From Bacteroides_D sp963546395 (GTDB lineage: Bacteria; Bacteroidota; Bacteroidia; Bacteroidales; CAJPTX01), in contig CAUUMS010000014.1 in NCBI GenBank assembly GCA_963546395.1, positions 1 through 43,283 on the forward strand: a stretch of DNA of 43,283 bases. Reading direction: 5' to 3'. Shown in pieces: positions 16,732-25,800 of this stretch. The translations under genes were made by a program, and so were the position numbers. How positions within the stretch are numbered: the first letter of the stretch is position 1; the number at the start of each line of letters is the position of its first letter. Below the pieces are notes generated by a model that saw only the letters and a list, made by a program, of their open reading frames with translations, was not told where the DNA came from and searched no databases.

Positions 16732-18708
16732 ATGGGCACAATGCGAGCAGCTATGCGAGGAAGGCATCTCCCCAGATTCTATCTAGCCATTGCGCTGCTG
16801 GCGTTGTGGGCATCGGCGCGGGCGCAAACGCAGAGCGGGGAGATCCTTGTTCCGTGCTCGGGGGGGAATGCGCAGCAGGTGGCGCCCCGCCTTCGTGCGC
16901 CTCAGCCTGTGGAGCTGCCGCTGTATGACGACTTTAGCCGTGCGGCACGAGTTCCTACGGGCGACTTCTGGGAGCAGCCCACGGGTGTATCTGTGCGTCT
17001 GTACCAGGCTGTTGCGCCTCCCACAGTGGGGGTGGGCACATTCGATGCGGCGAATGCTGCGGGGCTCATCTACCCCGGAGCAGGCACGGTGTCGTTCCCG
17101 GCAGATACGCTGACATCCCTCCCCATCACGTTCAGCAAACCGGATGACACGACGGTGTACTTCTCCATGGCGTTTCAGCCTGGAGGCTACGCGGATGCAC
17201 CGGCACCTGGCGACTCGCTGATGGTGGACTTCTATTCGCCGGCCACGAGCGCATGGCGCACCGTCTGGAGGGCCTCCTACGATAGGAGCGGCAAGCGCAT
17301 TGTGCAGCATTTCCAGACGCGTTTCTCCTGGCCGAAGGAGATTACCGTGGGGCATGAGAACCCAGAGAAGCACTTCTTCCAGATGCATATCCCCGTTCGT
17401 GGCCCCGAGTATCTGCGGGAGGGGTTCAAGATTCGCCTGCGGAACTACGCGTCGGTGCCACGGGATGCAACGGCTCCAGGGCGCACGGCGAATGCGAGCC
17501 ACTGGCATGTGGATTTGGTGTACCTGGACAGGCTGCGGGCGTATAACGACAGCACGATAAGTGACGTGGGGTGCACGGAGCTCCCTAGCTTGCCATTCGG
17601 CCCCTACAGGGCGATTCCCAAAGAGGCACTGCCCGCCCTGCTCCAAGGGCTTGGCAAGGCGCAGTCGGATTCCATTGCGTTCAGTTACGCCAATTTGAGC
17701 CACGATAGGAAGGTGGTCGGCCGCCGTTTCTCGGTGGAGGATCTGGGGAAAGGGATTGCACCCATCACCCTGTCGGCTGGTTCGGCCACTCTCGAGCCGC
17801 ACGGCAAGGAGCGGTGCGCTAGAGGGTATACATATCCCTGGGCGCAGCTCGAGGGGAAAGCGGTGAAGATTAAGTTCACGGCCCACCTCATCACGGGGAA
17901 GGCGACGGCACGTAACTCGCCCTTCCGCTGGAATGACACCGTGCGCACTACCATGGAGTATGACGATGCGTACGCCTACGATTCCGGGGAGCCCAGCACG
18001 GGGTATGGCATTATCGGGGTGGGGGCTGAGCGGGCCGCGGTGGCTGTGCGCTTTGATCCTATCGCCCCGACGGCTATTCGGGGGGTGCGCATTTGGTTCA
18101 ACCCCATCATGAATCCTAAGGATCGGAAGAACGTCCGCCTGACGGTGTGGGAGGATGAGCATGGGAAGCCCGGGCGGATGCTGTTGCAGCAGCTAGTGAG
18201 CCCGCCGCAGAAGGCCGAGGAGCAGGGGCAGTTTGTCTACTACGAGCTGGATAAACCCATCCGTTTCTCGGCGCCGCTCCATGTGGGCTGGGTGCAGACG
18301 TCGGCCGATATGCTGAACGTGGGGTTCGATCGCTACGCAGAGAATGTTCCCCGGGTGCATTACCGGACTACGGGCACCTGGGAGGCCTCCAACTTTGCGG
18401 GGGCGCTCCTCCTCCGGGTGGTGTGCGGTGGCACGGGGGAGTACCCCGATGCTCCTACGGGTCTGGGATGCGCGACGGAGCCAACTTGCGAGGTGTACCC
18501 GAATCCTGCGTCTCGTAGCATCACGGTGCGATGCGATGCGCAGGGAGCAAGGTTCTCCCTGTTCAACCTTGCGGGCCATGCGGTATCCCCGCTGCAACCC
18601 TGTGAGACCCCGGTGGATGTGAGCGCGCTGCCACGTGGCCTCTACATTGTGCGCATCGTGGGGGATGATGGTCGCACGCAGGCCACGCAGCGTCTTATCC
18701 TGCAATGA
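16732..18708 (+). CDS. Secreted protein with type IX secretion (type A) sorting domain
   Basis: A 658-residue predicted secreted protein. The N-terminal signal peptide (FYLAIALLALWASARAQ) is followed by a large region with no domain I recognise, rich in beta-strand patterns. The last 73 residues, from about 586 (CEVYPNPASRSITV to the end), match the Por-secretion/T9SS type A C-terminal domain, including YPNP near its start and LPRGLYIVRI near its end. Such cargo crosses the outer membrane via the T9SS and is usually anchored to surface A-LPS or released. Its stop overlaps the start of the downstream pseudouridine synthase gene (ATGA), an unusual pairing that probably reflects operon packing. 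Function of the passenger is unknown. Confidence 0.87.
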   Translation: MGTMRAAMRGRHLPRFYLAIALLALWASARAQTQSGEILVPCSGGNAQQVAPRLRAPQPVELPLYDDFSRAARVPTGDFWEQPTGVSVRLYQAVAPPTVGVGTFDAANAAGLIYPGAGTVSFPADTLTSLPITFSKPDDTTVYFSMAFQPGGYADAPAPGDSLMVDFYSPATSAWRTVWRASYDRSGKRIVQHFQTRFSWPKEITVGHENPEKHFFQMHIPVRGPEYLREGFKIRLRNYASVPRDATAPGRTANASHWHVDLVYLDRLRAYNDSTISDVGCTELPSLPFGPYRAIPKEALPALLQGLGKAQSDSIAFSYANLSHDRKVVGRRFSVEDLGKGIAPITLSAGSATLEPHGKERCARGYTYPWAQLEGKAVKIKFTAHLITGKATARNSPFRWNDTVRTTMEYDDAYAYDSGEPSTGYGIIGVGAERAAVAVRFDPIAPTAIRGVRIWFNPIMNPKDRKNVRLTVWEDEHGKPGRMLLQQLVSPPQKAEEQGQFVYYELDKPIRFSAPLHVGWVQTSADMLNVGFDRYAENVPRVHYRTTGTWEASNFAGALLLRVVCGGTGEYPDAPTGLGCATEPTCEVYPNPASRSITVRCDAQGARFSLFNLAGHAVSPLQPCETPVDVSALPRGLYIVRIVGDDGRTQATQRLILQ

Positions 18709-19772
18709 TTTCTGACATTGCTGACGGGGAGTTGCCCTGTGACGATTGGGCGGGTGATGAGGAGCTTGCGGATGACGCAGGCCCTCAGTCTCGGCACCTG
18801 TTCACAACCCTAGTGATAGACGCAGGCCAGCTGGCCATCCGGCTGGATCGCTACCTGGCTAGCCATCTAGAGGGCGCAAGTCGCACGTTTATCCAAAAGG
18901 CCATAGGCGATGGGATGGTGCACGTGAATGGTGCGCTGTCCAAGCCGTCGTACTGCGTGCAGCCCGGCGATGTGTTGGAGATCTACCGTGCGGGTGAAGC
19001 ACCTGCGCCTGAGATTCTGCCTGAGGACATTGCGCTCGATATCGTCTATGAGGACGATTCGATGCTCGTGGTGAATAAACCTGCGGGTATGGTGGTGCAC
19101 CCCGGGCATGGCCATTTCTCGGGTACGTTGGTGAATGCCCTGATGTATCATCTCAGGGAGGTGCCGCTGTTTCAGGCTGGGGGGATACGCCCCGGGTTGG
19201 CACACCGGATTGATAAGGATACCTCGGGGCTACTAGCTGTGGGGAAGACGGAGCAAGCCATGCGTGCACTCAGCATGCAATTCTTCCACAAGACGGCCTC
19301 TCGGGCATACTTGGCCCTGGTGTGGGGACGCATGGAGGGCGATGAGGGCACCATTGATAAGTATGTGGGGAGGGATCCGTCCGATAGGCAGCGCATGTGC
19401 GTGTTTTCCAATGACACCCAGGGTAAACGGGCGGTCACGCACTGGCGTAGGGTGGAGTCGCTGGCGTATACCACGCTGATAGATTGCCGCCTGGAGACGG
19501 GGCGTATGCATCAGATCCGGGTGCACATGCAGAGCGTGAAGCACCCGCTGTTCAATGATGCGCGCTACGGGGGGGATAGGATTCTGAGGGGCGTGGACAC
19601 GAGCCAGTATCGTAATTTTGTGCAGCATGCGTTCTCCATATGCCCACGTCAGGCCCTACACGCCTATGAGCTAACCGTGCAACATCCCGTCACGGGGGAG
19701 TGCCTACGGCTGACGGCTCCCATGCCTGCTGATATGGCTGCCCTGCTGGAGTATCTGAGAACCTGGCACTGA
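18705..19772 (+). CDS. rluD: RluD-type 23S rRNA pseudouridine synthase (RluA family)
   Basis: The 355-residue cytoplasmic enzyme has an N-terminal S4 RNA-binding domain (IRLDRYLASHLEGASRTFIQ, from about residue 45) and the RluA-family catalytic segment HRIDKDTSGLLAV with Asp170 as nucleophile. A later conserved block is GRMHQIRVHMQSVKHPLFND. It modifies uridines in ribosomal RNA; the RluD label rests on S4 presence and context-free similarity, and RluC is the alternative. Its ATG overlaps the stop of the preceding T9SS gene by four bases. The first 40 residues are acidic and variable, so a slightly later start is possible. Confidence 0.9.
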   Translation: MISDIADGELPCDDWAGDEELADDAGPQSRHLFTTLVIDAGQLAIRLDRYLASHLEGASRTFIQKAIGDGMVHVNGALSKPSYCVQPGDVLEIYRAGEAPAPEILPEDIALDIVYEDDSMLVVNKPAGMVVHPGHGHFSGTLVNALMYHLREVPLFQAGGIRPGLAHRIDKDTSGLLAVGKTEQAMRALSMQFFHKTASRAYLALVWGRMEGDEGTIDKYVGRDPSDRQRMCVFSNDTQGKRAVTHWRRVESLAYTTLIDCRLETGRMHQIRVHMQSVKHPLFNDARYGGDRILRGVDTSQYRNFVQHAFSICPRQALHAYELTVQHPVTGECLRLTAPMPADMAALLEYLRTWH

Positions 19773-19824
19773 GCGGTTTTCGCTCGCTGAGCATACGATG
19801 CGTAAAGGAGGTAATGAAAATCCT

Positions 19825-19839
19825 TGATAATGATGATTG
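19825..19839. promoter_or_regulatory. Possible Fur-like operator in the hmuY promoter
   Basis: The 15 bases TGATAATGATGATTG match 11 of 14 informative positions of the 7-1-7 Fur box (TGATAAT-N-ATTATCA); the left half is perfect. It overlaps the proposed -33 TTG. Iron control of hmu operons is known, but this site is only a motif-based suggestion. Confidence 0.4.
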
Positions 19840-19867
19840 CCCATTATTTGGAGAGCCTCTAACTTCG
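19837..19867 (+). promoter_or_regulatory. hmu operon promoter (-33 TTG, -7 TAACTTCG)
   Basis: TTG at 19837-19839 and TAACTTCG at 19860-19867 are 20 bases apart, fitting the Bacteroidota promoter with one mismatch in the -7 box. A transcript starting near 19873 would have a leader of about 30 bases before hmuY. Confidence 0.55.
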
Positions 19868-19902
19868 CGGCATCGTTGAAACCATAAAACCGTTTTGGGA
19901 TT

Positions 19903-20640
19903 ATGAATCGTTCGCTTTTGATTTTTGCGCTCGTAGCCGCGCTCGGGGTATCGTTCGCCTCGTGCAAGAAGGATAAGAAGGAAGAACCCAAGTCGAAGGT
20001 AACCCCGAAGGAGGCCTTCGTGGAGTCCACTAAGTATGAGGACTGGGTGTACTTCTCGTTCAAGAAGGGCATGGTGGTGGAGGTCTCAGACCCGATGAAA
20101 GATATGGGATGGGACATCGCATTCAACCGTCACCAGATACGCACCAATAGCGGCCTGTCTGGTTCGGGTAAGGGCGGTGCTGCACGGACGGACAACACGG
20201 ATATCACGGCCTCGTACAATGTGGACACGCTGAAGTTCCTGGAGGATAAGATGTACTTCCGCTACGTTACATCCCCGATGTCCCCAGATGCCAAGTATGA
20301 GTTTGATGCCATGAGCTACATGCTCACGACTTGCAAGTTCAAGGTTGCCAAGAATGAGAAGCAGGAGTGGGATTTCGTGCCTCGGCGAGATGCAAAGGGT
20401 GAGAAGATCCTCGACAAGGATGGTAATATGATTCGCGATGTGATTAATGATCCGATCCGTGGAGTCATTCTTCGGGATTTTAAGGTGATGCCCCCGGTGT
20501 ACAAGGTTCGCCCTGAGGTGTACGCAATTAAGGATGCCGCGGGGAACCCGGTGCTGGTGAAGTTTACCGACTTCACGAATGAGAAGGGCTTGGCAGGCTA
20601 CTGGAAGTTCCAGTATGTGGAGCTCAACCCGAGCAAGTAG
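19903..20640 (+). CDS. hmuY: HmuY-family haem-binding lipoprotein (haemophore-like)
   Basis: A 245-residue lipoprotein. The signal ends in the lipobox-like FASC with Cys21, followed by a Lys-rich tether. The conserved HmuY pattern is visible: YEDWVYFSFKKGMVVEV (45-61), WDIAFNRHQIRTNSG (70-84) and the late FTDF strand. In P. gingivalis HmuY, His134 and His166 bind haem iron. By my alignment the matching places here hold Met126 (SPMSPDAKYEF) and Met196 (FKVMPPVYK), and His77 is the only histidine in the protein, in a segment not used for haem. Methionine ligation has been reported for homologues from other Bacteroidales. It is the first gene of the hmu operon, and its product should hand haem to HmuR at the cell surface. 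Confidence 0.9.
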   Translation: MNRSLLIFALVAALGVSFASCKKDKKEEPKSKVTPKEAFVESTKYEDWVYFSFKKGMVVEVSDPMKDMGWDIAFNRHQIRTNSGLSGSGKGGAARTDNTDITASYNVDTLKFLEDKMYFRYVTSPMSPDAKYEFDAMSYMLTTCKFKVAKNEKQEWDFVPRRDAKGEKILDKDGNMIRDVINDPIRGVILRDFKVMPPVYKVRPEVYAIKDAAGNPVLVKFTDFTNEKGLAGYWKFQYVELNPSK

Positions 20641-20692
20641 CCGTGCTAGACGGGCTGATGGCTCGCGGTTCTGTATCTGAAGTATGACACAG

Positions 20693-20730
20693 CGCCCCTC
20701 CCTCTGTCCCCACGGGGCGGGGGAGGGGTG
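20693..20730 (+). terminator. GC-rich hairpin between hmuY and hmuR, possible partial terminator or RNA stabiliser
   Basis: Bases 20693-20702 pair with 20721-20730 (10 bp with one G-T), around a GC-rich interior. No T-run follows, so it is not a clean rho-independent terminator. Its place just after hmuY fits a role in giving more hmuY than downstream mRNA, as described for P. gingivalis. Confidence 0.5.
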
Positions 20731-20749
20731 TTCATAAGGGAGAGGTACA

Positions 20750-22792
20750 ATGATGGGTAAGGTTCGAAGGAGCATAATCCTCCTGGTGGGCTTGTCGCTC
20801 TGCACCCCAGTGCTCATGGCGCAGCCCAGCGAAACTGGCGCGATGGGAGGGCGGCCCGAGCCGGTGGATTCCGGTAGGATCGAGCGTGAGGTGGATGTGG
20901 ATGAGGTGGTGGTGACGGCCACACGAACCATGCGGCCACTCAAAGAGATCCCCGTGATCACCCAGGTGGTGACGCGTAAGGATATCGAGCGGATTACCCC
21001 CCGATCGGCGGTGGATGTGCTCGAGATGGTGGTGCCCGGCGTGCAAACCATGCGGCATGGGCAGCTCGATAAGATGACGATTCAGGGCCTCTCGTCCGAT
21101 TACTACCTGATAATGATCGATGGGGTACCCCTGAGCACGGATGATGGGGCCGTGGATCTGAACCGTATCGATCCGAACTCCATCGAGCGGGTGGAGATTA
21201 TTCAGGGGGCCTCGTCGGCCCTTTACGGGTCGAGCGCCATCGGTGCGGTCATCAATTTTATCACTCGCAAGGGAATGAAGCCCTATGAGGCCACGGTGAA
21301 GGGGATGTATGACACCAGGGGTACGTACACCTACAATGGCTTCGCCTCGTTTCGCTACAAGGGGTTCCGCTCTACCACCTCGGGGGGAGGTACGTTTGAG
21401 CCTGACTACAAGCTCAAGATACCAGGATTTAATACCATACAGAAGAAGTATTGGAAGAATGGCGAGCTCCACGAGAAGGATACGATCGTCTGGGGCTATA
21501 ATAACTATTCGGTGCCCGGGGCAATCAACTGGAACGTGCGTCAAGCGCTGGGCTACGAGTCGAGCGATGGCCGCTTTAAGGCCGATGCTCGTGGGGGATA
21601 CTCCCACCGCACGCAGCATCGTAACGAGAAGGAGGAGTTCCTCTACGGCACCCTAACGTTCGGCTCGGGCATCCTGTACCGCCTGAGTGATAACTACGAC
21701 CTGGACTTCAGCTATAACCTGGAGAATTACGTTCGTGACCTCCATTTCCGGCAGGCTAAGAAGGATGCTATTGATCACGTATTCTCATTCCGCACCCACA
21801 ACGGACGTTTGCAGTTCAATGCGCGGCCTTTCGGATCGAAGGGACCGGTGTTCAACGTAGGGTATCAGACCCTAGAGGAGGGCCTACGGAGTGCACGCCT
21901 CGGGAGCGGCGGACGGCGTTACAATGCGTCTACGAATACGCTCTATGCCCAAGGGGACATCGACCTGATACCCTCTGTGCGTATGACTGTTGGGGGGCGT
22001 GTGGATTTTCATTCGCGCTATGGGGCTCACGTCACGCCCAGGGCGGCTCTGCTGTGGAAGCTCGGCATGGTGCAGATGCGACTCTCGTACGCTGAAGGGT
22101 TCCGCTCCCCGTCACCGAAGGAGCTCTACATGTTCTGGGATCATGTGGGCATGTTTACCATCAAGGGGAATGAGGATCTGAAGCCTGAGCGGAGCAGAAT
22201 GATTATCTTTGCTCCTGAGCTCAACTGGGGCTCTCTCAACGTCACGTTGCAGGGATACTACAATGTGGTCTCCAGCAGGATTACCCAACGCTACGAGGAT
22301 GGAGGTAAGGTTTTGCGGTATGTGAATTCCTCCGATGAGACAAAGCTGGCGGGAGGCTCAGCCATGCTGCGCTGGCGCATCGTGAAGGGCCTCCGGGCCT
22401 CGCTGAACTACTCCTACACCTGGGACTACGAGGAGGGGCGTGATGTGAATGGACGACGGGTTAACCTCTCGTCTACGCGCCCGCATAGCCTCACCGGGGG
22501 GCTTTCGTACCGCTATGCCTACGGGCAGTGGAGCTCTAGCGTTGACCTGGTGGGACGCTACTCGAGCGGATTCCGTGCAGGCGTATTCGATAATAAGCTG
22601 AAGGGATATACCCCCCGGTGGTTCGCAAGCTACGGCATCATGCGGGCAAGCATCACGCAAAACTGGAGGGAGTACATCAGCCTAACCCTGGGCTGTGAGA
22701 ACCTGCTGGATTACAAGCCCAACCAGCTTGACATATCCACGTCGCTCTCTCCGGGGCGTAGTTTCTACCTGGCACTGAGTTTGAGCATTTAA
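20750..22792 (+). CDS. hmuR: TonB-dependent haem receptor HmuR
   Basis: A 680-residue outer-membrane receptor with a signal peptide (IILLVGLSLCTPVLMAQ), a TonB-box-like stretch (VDEVVVTATR), a plug domain (DVLEMVVPGVQTMRHGQLDKMTIQGL) and a 22-strand-type barrel ending in FYLALSLSI. Haem receptors of this group carry the motifs FRAP/YRAP and NPDL flanking a conserved His. Here they read FRSP (451-454) and NEDL (474-477), with His465 between them in the WDHVG segment. Another His in the plug (RHGQL) may be the second ligand. It imports haem taken from HmuY using TonB energy. It follows hmuY after 109 bases containing a hairpin, and hmuS starts 21 bases after its stop. Confidence 0.92.
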   Translation: MMGKVRRSIILLVGLSLCTPVLMAQPSETGAMGGRPEPVDSGRIEREVDVDEVVVTATRTMRPLKEIPVITQVVTRKDIERITPRSAVDVLEMVVPGVQTMRHGQLDKMTIQGLSSDYYLIMIDGVPLSTDDGAVDLNRIDPNSIERVEIIQGASSALYGSSAIGAVINFITRKGMKPYEATVKGMYDTRGTYTYNGFASFRYKGFRSTTSGGGTFEPDYKLKIPGFNTIQKKYWKNGELHEKDTIVWGYNNYSVPGAINWNVRQALGYESSDGRFKADARGGYSHRTQHRNEKEEFLYGTLTFGSGILYRLSDNYDLDFSYNLENYVRDLHFRQAKKDAIDHVFSFRTHNGRLQFNARPFGSKGPVFNVGYQTLEEGLRSARLGSGGRRYNASTNTLYAQGDIDLIPSVRMTVGGRVDFHSRYGAHVTPRAALLWKLGMVQMRLSYAEGFRSPSPKELYMFWDHVGMFTIKGNEDLKPERSRMIIFAPELNWGSLNVTLQGYYNVVSSRITQRYEDGGKVLRYVNSSDETKLAGGSAMLRWRIVKGLRASLNYSYTWDYEEGRDVNGRRVNLSSTRPHSLTGGLSYRYAYGQWSSSVDLVGRYSSGFRAGVFDNKLKGYTPRWFASYGIMRASITQNWREYISLTLGCENLLDYKPNQLDISTSLSPGRSFYLALSLSI

Positions 22793-22813
22793 TCCTTGAG
22801 GAGTAAGTAGGCG

Positions 22814-25800
22814 ATGAAGCGTAAGTTTACTGTCGGGTTGCTAGCCGTTGTGCTGGTGGGCCTGGGTGTGGCAGCCTTTGTGCTGTTGCGGCCACGCCCC
22901 GTGCGGGTCGCATTGGTCAACATGCCAAGTTTCATGGTGGGTCGCATGATGCTGGCCGTCGACCGTGAGAATGTAGAGCTGGTCAATGAGCAGGAGTGCG
23001 CCAAGCTGGCAGGCTACGACGCGGTCATCGCCTTCGGTATGGGTCTTCACTGGACGGATGAGGATCGGGAGCAGGTGCGTGCCCTCGATGCAAAGCACAT
23101 CCCCTACATGGTGATGATGCCCACTACGCCTGACAATGAGCTCAACAGCATCGATTCGGCCAAGCGGAGCGTGCTGATTGCCTACCTGCTCGGGGGAGGG
23201 ACAAGCAACTTCCGCTCGGGGTTCAACTACTTGCGCCAGGAGGTGCTAGGTAAAAGCCTTCGTACGGGTACGATTGAGGAGCCCATCCGCTATGCTGGCG
23301 ACTTGCTGTTTGCCAAGAACGAGGAGGATAGGGCATTTAGTTCGGTAGCCGAGTTCCAGGAGTATTACAAGGATCATGGTTACAAGGAGGGAGCTCCCAA
23401 GGTGGCTCTGCTCACGGGTATGATAGGCCCATTCAATGCGAACCGTGATTTCTTAGACTCCATTATCGTGGGCCTTGAGTCTGCGGGGATGAACGTTTAC
23501 CCGATGTCTACGGGTGAGAAGCGCATTGAATTCCTGCGTGAAGTATCGCCCGATGTGGTGCTCTACTTCCCTCACGGCCGTATTGCAGCAGGCCGATCGG
23601 CTGAGGCCGAGGCGTGGTTCAAAGAGCGGAACATCCCGTTGATGGCCCCGTTGTTGCTAGTAGCTGAGTATGACCAGTGGATGGCCGATCCGCAAGGGCT
23701 TTTCGGGGGTATACTGAGCCAAAGCGTGGTTACGCCCGAGATAGACGGTGCCATTGAGCCCTATGCGATAGTCGCCATGGAGGAGCGGCCCGATGGCCTT
23801 AAGCTTTTCCAAGCCATACGCGATCGCTTGCCGGTGTTCTGCAACATGGTGCGGAAGTACGTGGATCTGAAGCGTAAACCGAATGCGGAGAAACGGCTGG
23901 CTATCTTCTACTACAAGGGCCCGGGGCAGAATACTTTGGTAGCTCAGGGGATAGAGGTTGTGCCTTCGCTTTACAACGTGCTAAAGCACCTGCAATCCGA
24001 GGGGTACAATGTTGATGGGTTACCAGCCACGGTGGAGGAGTTCCAGCAGCAACTCATGGAGCGTGCTCCCCTGTTCAACAGCTATGCCGAGGGGAAGATC
24101 AGCGGGTTCCTCACCAGCGGCTATCCCGCCTTCATACAGGCCGATTCGCTTGATGCCTGGTTGCATCGCACGCTCACCCCGAGCCAGTACGATTCTGTGG
24201 TTAAGAAGAATGGTGCAGTGCCTGGGCGTTTTAATGTGGTGGAATCAGAGGGGAAGGAGCAGCTCGCTGTGGCCCGCATCTCCTACGGCAATGTCGTTCT
24301 GATGCCGCAGCCTGGAGTCGGTGGGGGTGAAAACGACTTCAATATGGTGCATGGCTCTGTGCCTGTGCCAAGCTACATCTACATGGGGGCTTACATGTGG
24401 GCTCGGAATGCATTTGGGGCTGATGCCATCATGCACTTCGGCACGCACGGGAGCCTGGAATTCATCCATGGCAAGCAGGTAGCCCTGAGCAGTAATGACT
24501 TCACCGACCGCCTCGTTTACGACTTGCCGCACATGTACTACTACACCACGGCTAATATCGGTGAGGCGATCATAGCGAAGCGGAGGAGCTATGCGCAGAC
24601 GATTTCATACCTGGCTCCCCCCTTCATGAACACGGATTTGGAAGGGGAAGTGGCTGAGATTGTGCGAGCCGGTGAGCAGTACATGGCAAAGGAGCAGGAT
24701 GATGATGCGCTAGGGGCAAAGATTAAGCGCATGGCGGTTAAAGCTGGCTACCATCGCGATCTAAAGCTCGATTCTAACCTCTCTGTGCCGTTCAAGCGGG
24801 ATGAGGTGGAGATGCTACTCGACTTTGTGCAGGAACTGGCAGCTGCCAAAATCCCCGGTGGGATGTACGTTACGGGTGTTCCATTTATCCCTGCCAAGAT
24901 TGAGTCCAGCGTCGAGCTGCTTTCCATAGACCCCGTGGCTTATGCCCTCTCGCAGGTTGATGTGGTGCGAGGCAAGGTTACAGAACGACAGATACGCAAG
25001 GAGGCGTTCTACACCGCCAACTACATTAACAGGGCCTCCAGGATTGTTAAGAAGCTGCGGGCCACACGCTCTACCACGCTGGAGAAGAACCTACAGCTCC
25101 TGGGCATTAGTCCTAAGGAGTGGGCGTTGTACCAGTCGTACGTGGCGTATCGCCAGCGGATGGCTGAGCGATCCAAGAGCATGATGGGGATGATGGGCGG
25201 TATGCCGAGCGGGATGGGTGGTAAGCCTATGGGTATGCCCTCTGGTGCTATGGGGATGGGGAAGCCATCTGGTCAGGGTGCTCCGATGGGCGGAATGGCC
25301 TCTGCGCAAGGGACTGACACGGCTAAGAAAGCCGATGGTAAAAGTGGTGCCTCAGCCTCTGGCAAGAAGAAGGCAGATGGGAAGAGCGGTGCCTCGGCCT
25401 CGAAGAAGGGGGCTGGTGCACAGGGCTCTGCATCCGCGGATCAGGCAGCCGCGCCCAAAGCCGCCGGCTCTGAGTCTATGGCAATGCCTAAGGGTGGTAT
25501 GCCCTCTGGGGCTCCAATGGGCGGGATGGCTCAAATGCCCGCAGGGGATAATGCCGACGAATTCACACCTGAGCAAGTGCAACTGTGTGAGGCACTGGCC
25601 GTGCTGGAGTCTGCCGTCAACAAGATGGGCTTCTACGAGCAAGCGTTGCTCACGAGCCCCAAGCTTGAGCTAGCCTCCACGGCCAACGCTTTCTCGGGGG
25701 GCTATACGGCACCATCGCCGGGCGGTGATTACATCGCTAGCCCAGCCGTGTTGCCTACAGGGCGGAATTTGTACTCTATCGATCCCGAGCGTACCCCAAC

